Assembly (NCBI GenBank): GCA_000231825.2
Contig: JH720296.1
Span: forward strand, 2,158,656-2,218,314
DNA: 59,659 nucleotides
Source of the DNA: Tetrahymena elliotti 4EA
Taxonomy: Eukaryota > Ciliophora > Oligohymenophorea > Hymenostomatida > Tetrahymenidae
Reading direction: 5' to 3'
The notes under the pieces are model-generated. The model saw only the letters and a program-made list of their open reading frames with translations, did not search any database and was not told the origin of the DNA. How positions within the stretch are numbered: position 1 is the first letter of the stretch; the number at the start of each line of letters is the position of its first letter. Below, in pieces: positions 52,099 through 59,659 of the stretch. A program made the translations under genes and the position numbers.

Positions 52099-53579
52099 TT
52101 TTATCTTATTTTATTAGGTCTGATCAATCTTAAAATATCTATTTTTTTATTTAATTAATATCAGAAAATTTTTTGAGCTGAAGATATTTGTTTATTACCA
52201 ACTAATAGTTAAATCCTAATCTTCACTTTTAAAATAGTAATAATAATTATCTTTTGTTTAATAAAACTTTTTCAAAATTTCTTTTTGATCTCAATAAATT
52301 AATTTTTGTTTTGAATTCAAAGAAATTAGTTTTTAGATTAAATACGATAATTGCTTTTATATTTTTAGCAGACTAACAAAGTTTGTAAATAAAATTTTTA
52401 TTTTCAATAATTCTAAGCTATTCATATTTAAGCCACTAAATATTTTTTGATACTTTCAAATAAAACAGACATTTTACCAAATTTAAAACAGCAATCTCAA
52501 AATGTTTAATAAATAAAAAAAAAATTGAAATTAAAGCATATTTTCTACCTCCTTTCTGATTATTGCCATAAAAAATTGTGATAAGGTATACAATTTCCTT
52601 TATTTAAAGTTAATTTTAGTCTATCTGATTATAAAAATATTAAATTAAAATTTTTTCTATTCTTTACTTTAAATTTAGAGATTAATTTAAATTAAAAAAT
52701 AATGTTATATTTAATTTACTTTTGGTTTTGAAAAGTTTGAAGTTTTATAAAATTATTTTTATTTTTGATACTTTAAAAGGAGTTATTTGGCATCTAATGA
52801 ATTGGAAATTAATAATAATTCAAAGATAATCATAGTAAGGATTGAGTATTATTAAAAAATCTACTTTTATTTTTTGCTTTATTAAAATTATCTTTATTTT
52901 TTAAAGCATTAAAATGAGTTGAAAATTAACAATAGTTAATCTATTTATTGTGTGCAAATTAAAAAAATGTTATATTAAAGTTGAATGATTGAATTAAAAA
53001 GTTTATTTGAAAATAAAAAGTAATCTAAAATATAAAATTCTCAAAAAAAGATTCGAAATGATTTTTATACTTTTTTGATTAAGTAAATAATTAAAAATAA
53101 ATTAGAATTAATTGCTTGCTTGATAGATTATCAAAAAATATGAATGAAATGGTTTGTACATTTTTATTAAAATTAATATATTCAAAGATCAATTGCATTT
53201 GCTAATTTATGTATGTATAAATCATTTAATAAAAAAATAATTTATGAATTTGAATCCTTATTGATTTTTAATATATTGGTGATTGATATGTTTAAGAATA
53301 TATGGAGTGCATATATATCTTTAATGAATAAGAGTAGCTAAAATACAAGTATGAAGTGGGGCTTATTTATTAGAATGATATGAATGCAAATTTTTTATTT
53401 ATTTATTTAATGCTTTAGAATGCATAATGCATGCAATCATAGATGAGTATTTTTCAATACAATTAGAAAGGAGAAAGAAAAGGAAAAAGATTAGTTGGAT
53501 CGATAGATAGATAAATAAAGAAAAAAATAAATAAAGATTATTAGAAAAAGCTAATTAGATTTTAAAGAGGATAAGTAAG
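52099..53579. other. AT-rich divergent intergenic region
   Basis: About 1.5 kb between the glucosidase (minus) and the NDUFA8-like gene (plus). It contains A/T tracts and a short GATAGATAGATAAATAAA stretch near 53500. No gene is recognised. Confidence 0.5.
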
Positions 53580-54618
53580 ATGAATACAAAATCATTCGAA
53601 GTAATAAATACTAATAATAGTTTAAAATTATTAAAATATAAATAAAAAGCTACTGAGCATTTAGGGAAATAAGTTGACTGCATGAGTTTTAAGTTTAATT
53701 TTTACAAAAAATAAAAAGGTTTTGATCCATTCTTAATATGCATTTGATGTTTGCAGAGAACAAGTTTACAGTTTTGAGGATTGTAGATAAACAGATACTC
53801 CTCTTCCCAAGGATCCCATTCATTGTAAAGCTTTAGCCAAGGAAGTCCTTTCATGTTACAAGGATGCGTAATTAAATATCAATGAATTAACTTAAATTTC
53901 AAATAAATTTAGATTTTGAGCAAAGTTTTCATTAGCGACATTTTAAGAATAGCCTTTATTTTCAATTATAAATCAATGAATGATAAACTAAATAAACGAT
54001 ACAAAATGTATTTATTATCAAATGATCTATTCTGATACTTAATTAAAGTTATTGTGCTAATTGCAACATGTACAGTGGGGATTTAATTTACTTTATTTAT
54101 TGTGTTTAAATGTGAAAGATACATTTCGATAATGGCCTATCTATCTTATTCATGCAATATTATACTGCACAAAACATATACAAGCATAGATATACATACA
54201 TAGAAATAAATATATAAATAAATAAATATATACACTTTGAAATAAATCTAATAAATTTTTGATCTTTAAATTGTTTGTTTGATAGATTTATTAGTTGACT
54301 GAATCGAGTTGTTTCTCACTCGTTAGTCACTTTATAAAATTATTTAAATAAAATATTTTGCACGTTCGTTAAAATTATTTTAATTAAAGTGAAAAGATGG
54401 ATCCTATTTGTTTGAGCTCTTTCAATGATTCTCGTGAATGCTTGTTCAAGTCTGATGGCAATTTGTATAACTGTAAAACATGGATTAATTAATACGTTAA
54501 CTGTTAAAAGAACCCTGCTGCCTTCGCTGAGTTCCTTGAAGCATCTACTGCTGAATAACTCAAATCTAAGAAGTTCGATTTCGTTAAAAACAGAGGTCAT
54601 AGTGATAAATATTTGTGA
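53580..54618 (+). CDS. NDUFA8-like protein with four CX9C motifs (mitochondrial complex I)
   Basis: Small double-CHCH protein. One exon ending at 53866 encodes CREQVYSFEDC and CKALAKEVLSC. A 514-nt intron (53867-54380, GTAATTAAA donor, phase 2) leads to an exon with CLSSFNDSREC and CKTWINQYVNC and a TGA at 54616-54618. All four Cys pairs have exactly nine residues between them, joined as SCYKDAEKMDPICL. Two consecutive twin-CX9C units, with a KDP just before the second motif, match NDUFA8 (PGIV), an accessory subunit of complex I on the intermembrane-space side. Such proteins are oxidised by the Mia40 relay. The N-terminus is uncertain: I use the ATG at 53580-53582, and the splice between it and the VLIHSQYAFDVC exon (about 53672-53717) is weak. 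It could instead be another quadruple-CX9C factor. Confidence 0.7.
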
Positions 54619-55849
54619 TTACTTACTTAAGCTTAGAAATTAATAAGTAGCTCATTTTAACTAAAAACGAGTTTTAATTCTGACACTTTCTTAAGAGATT
54701 ATTGTATCTTATCAAAATTAACTAACAAAATTAAATTGGTCATATAAACAAACATATTTATTTAGTTAATCTTTGGTTATCAGTTATTTATGCATAATTT
54801 GTCTCTTTGATGTCTGTCGACTTTCTACTCAATTATTCTACCTATAAAAACACTCTTTCATCTATTATCATATCTACATTAGCAATTTTAAAACAAATCT
54901 ACTAACAAATTTATTAAACTATTTTCAAGAAGTACAGTGAACATGTGATGTGGACTTTATTAATTATTTTGAAATAGTTTTCGAACTAATTCGAAATATT
55001 ATTTTAATATAAATTCAAAATAATTGTATTAGAAATATACAAATCAATATGGTCTTTGATGGATTAGGGATTTCTATTCATTCAATCTATCAAAAAGCAC
55101 TTATTTATCATTTAATTTGAATTAATAATAGAATTTTAATTCTGGTTAAGGGTTTAACAAAAATATTTTCAAAAACTATCTCTAATTTTCTTCCAAGTAT
55201 ATGATTAGACATAAACAAAATAAAATCTAAATTATCTTTGATGTATAGGGTCTAATACTCAAGGAATATACCCTTAAATACTTAATAAATTTAAAAAAGG
55301 GAAAATATTTTGAAAAATAATATCTTATTTTCAATCAATTTTAATTGATTTTGAACAAATAAATAATTATTTATCAAGTAGATATTCATTTAGAAATTTC
55401 ATAAAATAAAGCAATTTTTTGACTTATGTTCATTGAAATACTAAATTTACAATTTTACTTACATAAACCAAATTAGATTTTAAAAATTATTTTGAGAAAA
55501 CCTCTAAATATGAATAAAGAATAATTAAAAAGGTTGTACTATGATGATAAGATTTTTAAATTAGAAAATTAATTTTTTTGTTTACTTATAAATACTATTA
55601 ATAAGATAGGTAGTTTATTGTGAATTTATAGTCCATCGAATTATAAATAAGTAATTAAAGAAATGAAAATAAATAAAAACCAATAATTTGTAGTGTTGAA
55701 TAAATTTATTTAATTATTATTAGATTTTATAATTAATTTGTTAAGTTATCCTCCCTCATTCATTTAATTCACTTTTTTTATATGTAAATAATAACTTATA
55801 TTTTAATATTCATAAAATTTGCTTAGAATAAACTTTTTTACCAATAAAA
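54619..55849. other. AT-rich spacer
   Basis: About 1.2 kb between two plus-strand genes, containing A/T tracts only. No coding pattern or RNA gene is recognised. Confidence 0.5.
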
Positions 55850-58800
55850 ATGTATATGGATACTTCCTCAACAAATCAGGCTGAATTCATTACAACTTAA
55901 GAGACTAATTATAATTAAAATGCTAGCGAAAAGTATGGCTAGTAAGATTATTATCAAGATGAAGAGTAATACATAGAGTTACTTGAAAATAGTAAGGATA
56001 ATGGTTAAAGAAAATTAGTATCCTAGTCGGGTAGAAATAACTAAGGATATAATAAATATTCAATAAGTTAGTTAGAATCTTATTAAAATAAAAAAGAAAA
56101 TAAAAAACCTAAAAATTTTAAAATGTAATTCTACAAAATCATTTTTTTATTAAATTTTTTGTAGAGAATTTAATTTAATTTGCTCATTATTTTTGTATTA
56201 TTACTAAATAGAAACAAGGTCCCTTTTAACATAGGCTCAGAAAGGCCTTTCGTTATTGATACAAATGTGGGAAAAAGTAGTAAATTATCTTATAATCCAC
56301 TTACAGATGATCATTTAAAAGGATTTTTCTTGAATAAGAATGTCAGAAAACAAATAAAATAAAATCATTTGGTAAATAGATGATTATAATTTAAAATGAA
56401 TTAATCTTATTTTATTTTGGTTAAGGTTGACAAAGAAGGAAGAATAATTGATAAATATTTTGTTAAACTCAATAGTTGCAAAGAATCCTAAAGTAACCCT
56501 ACCCATAATCTTGCCCTACCTTTCAAATTAAATTTATCAGATGTAAAACTAAGCATAAATATTTTAGATTAATCCCTCTAACTAATTATTGCTATAAATT
56601 TAACTATTACAGAATTAGATGTACAAAGATGAATTAGATAAATTTTTTGACTCCAACAAAGACAACCACTCTAATTATTAATTCACTCAACACAACAATG
56701 ACTTTGAAATCAAAATAGAAACTCTTTAAGACGATATCGAAATTAAAAAAGTAATACTTTATATTCTATTGATCTTAATATAATAATAAAATAAACTTTA
56801 AAAGTTAAGATCTTCTAGAATACATTTTATTAAAACAATCACAATTTACCAAATCCTAAACAAATAACTGATAATATTAATTGCTTTAAAAAAATGAATT
56901 TAATCAATTTTTATCTAAATTATTTTAAATAATTCTTTGTTGCTGTTTGCTTGGATTGCTTTAAATTCTATTTAATAATGGCATCAATATTCTATTTATT
57001 TTAGTTCAAAAAAATTAATTTTAGATACATCCAATTTAATTCTTAAGCAAACCTTGCTATTATTAGTCTTAAAGAAAAGATTGTGATGTAATTAAATTAG
57101 AATATTCATTAAAAAAAATAATATTTTTTTACAATTCTTATCATACAATAAGAATATTTTATAAATATATTTAAATTGCTTATATGGGGAAAAACTTTAA
57201 TAACCTTTATTTGGCAATAATTTGCTTGTATTATTATTTTCACAATACAATAAACATTGAAAGCAAGCAAAGTTTTATGATTGAATAAAAATTAAATTAT
57301 TTGCCATTTTTTTCATCTATCTTTTTTGGGTTGATTTCTTGTTAATCTCATAAAGATAATTTCAATAGATCTTTCTCATCATAAAGAATTTTCAATTGCT
57401 TTGCGAATAAGATTTAATTATTTATAATAAATTTATATCATTTATGAATTTAATTTATTAGGATTTATTGAAATCATATGATTCTCCAAGGGATACAAGG
57501 GATAGGAGAAGAGTTAAAAGGTTCAATTCAAGTTAGAAATAATTAGTTTAGTAAAGCATTTATTAATAAACTTACCTTTCTGGGGGAGTATCAGACAGAT
57601 TTCATTCTAATTCAAATAGAGCTAATGTTAAAAGTGCTTAGGGTGGATATAATGGTCTACAATTATATAATGTTAAAAATGATTATATCAAATGCAAAAC
57701 TCCTGATCCTTATTTTTAAAAAAATGAAGCTGAAACTGATAAATTTAAACCTTTAATTAGACCTATTTAAAATAAAACTGCTTATTCTACTAATAGCTAG
57801 ATAAATAGAAATTAAGATACTGAAGCGAATTCTAATTAATTAGAAAGGACTAATACATTTTAAGAAGATAAAAGTATAAATTAAATGAACTCAACTCAAT
57901 AGATAGAGAATAATAATTAAAGTTTAGAAGAGAGAAAAAAGCAGTTAATTTAAAGAAAGCAATAGATCAAGAGATAATAATAAGAATTAGCTAAAAAGTA
58001 AGCTCAAGAAATACAAATAAAATTAGCAAAATAAAAAGAACTTCAATAATAAAAATTACTTTTAATTTAGAAATAAGAATAATAAATTCAATAGTATAAA
58101 TTATTAATGTCTGCTTCCTAAACTAAAATTAACAATTAGCAAGATAAATCACCTAAAAGTTTGTTGGATAATTCACATATTTCCTACTAGAATTCAAGTA
58201 TTTCAAATCATACACAAACCATAAGCAATTACCTACTTAAATCACCTATTATTCCTACTAAACTATAAAATGGAAAGAGACCTAAATTAGCAGTTTATGC
58301 TGTTAATGATACTTATACTTAATATGATAAGTAATTATTTCATTAAAAAAGATGCTAAAGTGTAGAATCAAATCATAATAATATTTCAGGCACAAATGTC
58401 TCATAGCCTAATCCAATTACAGTTCAAAATGAAAGTTATATTGATAATTAATCTATTCTTTAAAAACTTAATCAAAATATGATCCAAATTCAAAGCCTAT
58501 AAAATAAGAATAACTAAAAAGCAACTACTCCTCTGTCTTCAAACTCTAAAGAAAATAATTCTTTCTCTTAACATAAATAATAATTAAATAAGCTAAATTA
58601 AAATAAAATAAACTTTATTTAGAGTACAAAGAAAAATAATGCCAAGTTCAATGACTCCAAAAATTTAGATCAAAGTCAATCTAAAGGAAACACATTTTCA
58701 TCTGCATCTGCAAATAGCAACAAAACTAACTATTTAGACAGTAGTAATAAAAAAAGTATTTAAATTCAATCTTCAGATGCAAAAGGTAGAGTTACTCCCT

Positions 58801-59243
58801 TTTCTCCTTCTAAAAGAGATGTTTCCCTAACTCCAAATAGGTTAACAAACTAAAAGTAAGAAAAATAAAATGACCTCTCAAACAATAAAATCAATATAAG
58901 TGTTTAACTCAAATCTGAATAAAAATTGGAAGTTTAAATTCAAGATAAGTGTGATACCCCAAAATAAAATGACAACAAAGATAAAGAAAATTTAAAAAAA
59001 GAGGAATTATAAAAATCAATTTCAAAAAACGAATTCAAAGAATACATGATTAAATAAGTCCAAAACATTTAATAAGATATTAATGACATTAAGGAAATCT
59101 AAACTAGTAACACTCCTGACAAATAAATCTCCAAAGAATAATTTTAATAATTTATGTCTAAATATAAATCCAAAGTTAATCATCTATAAAGTGCTTAAGC
59201 AGCAGATTTAAACTCAAACAAAACTCAAGAAATCAAAAATTGA
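55850..59243 (+). CDS. Gln/Asn-rich protein with short ciliary-type motif, function unknown
   Basis: Starts at the ATG at 55850-55852 and ends at the TGA at 59241-59243. Several short introns lie in the first half, including one ending at 56213. The only conserved-looking part is near the N-terminus: VPFNIGSERPFVIDTNVG, then SYNPLTDDHLKGFFLNKNVR, then VDKEGRIIDKYFVKL. This NPLTDxHLxxFF..KNVR arrangement resembles a motif I associate with ciliary or sperm-tail proteins, but I cannot name the family. A short acidic helix (MYKDELDKFFDSNKDN) and a basic SPRDTRDRRRVKRFNSS segment follow. The last exon of about 1.6 kb encodes Gln/Lys/Asn-rich coiled and low-complexity sequence with scattered Ser-Pro sites. 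A cytoskeletal or ciliary role is inference. Confidence 0.7.
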
Positions 59244-59659
59244 ATTTATTTATTAATCAATGATTAAATAAAATTAAATATTTTTGTAAAATCGCTATTT
59301 TTTGTTATTTTTTGATCATAATTTATCTGAATTAACTAAAAATATTAAATCAATTCATTCAAACAATAAATTACTATACTCACTTCAATATCTCTTGAGC
59401 AGGAAACATCAAATTTAGCAATTTTATTTAATTTTAATATTTATTGATTTGTTGTTTGGAATAAATAGAATAGTTTATGATTAGGATAAGATTATTTTAC
59501 TTATTATTTTATTTATAAACCCTTTCACGAAAAATTTTTTAATGAAAAAATATTTCAGAATTCGCTTATAAATTTTAAACATAATTTTATTTGTTAAATT
59601 ATTCACAAAAGTTTTATGATTTTTAATATTTCAGAATTGTATAATAATAAAAAAAAATT
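59244..59659. other. AT-rich end of window
   Basis: A/T-rich sequence after the last gene. No coding pattern and no telomeric GGGGTT/CCCCAA repeats, so the chromosome continues beyond the window. Confidence 0.5.

Noticed and set aside
1..59659. tRNA, rRNA, CRISPR and bacterial-type promoter or terminator signals
   Set aside because: I looked for T-loop words such as GGTTCGAATCC, direct-repeat arrays and prokaryotic operon structure and found none; the genome is a spliced nuclear genome.

Overview
The window looks like macronuclear DNA of a ciliate close to Tetrahymena (Oligohymenophorea). It is extremely AT-rich. Every recognisable coding region uses TAA and TAG as sense codons (glutamine where conserved positions can be judged) and ends only at TGA. 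Most introns are short, AT-rich and GT..AG, and the intergenic spacers are long and A/T-rich. ORF calling with the standard code breaks nearly all of these genes, so the gene models below were built by reading TGA as the only stop and splicing by hand. No telomeric repeat is present, so the window is internal to a chromosome. All product names rest on motif recognition by eye; no search was run.

Layout, left to right: a decayed gene relic (about 310-903, +); a cyclic-nucleotide-binding-domain ion channel with an aberrant pore (1711-7156, -); a leucine-rich-repeat gene built of equal-length one-repeat exons (about 8575-12341, +), one of whose introns holds a near-perfect hairpin element (9497-9630); an RCC1-propeller plus coiled-coil protein (12594-18203, -); a TRANK1-like UvrD-family helicase (19286-26397, -); a 2.1 kb spacer with a local tandem duplication; a topoisomerase III beta gene (28500-33208, -) followed by a shorter paralogue whose zinc-finger tail is replaced by an Asn/Gln/His-rich tail (34698-38122, -); a chromatin-type protein with a CDCA7-like zf-4CXXC_R1 zinc finger and a long acidic tail (39772-44589, +); a 791-residue single-exon acidic protein of unknown function (45643-48018, -); a GH31 alpha-glucosidase (49071-52098, -); an NDUFA8-like protein with four CX9C motifs (53580-54618, +); and a Gln/Asn-rich probable ciliary or cytoskeletal protein (55850-59243, +).

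The genes do not form a pathway or operon, as expected for a ciliate chromosome. DNA and chromatin functions dominate the middle: two type IA topoisomerases, a helicase-like protein and a CDCA7-like factor. The tandem TOP3B pair is the clearest local duplication. The most unusual items are the CDCA7-like protein with a split zinc finger, the topoisomerase paralogue with an exchanged tail, the channel without a GYG filter, and the 90-nt exon array carrying a hairpin element.
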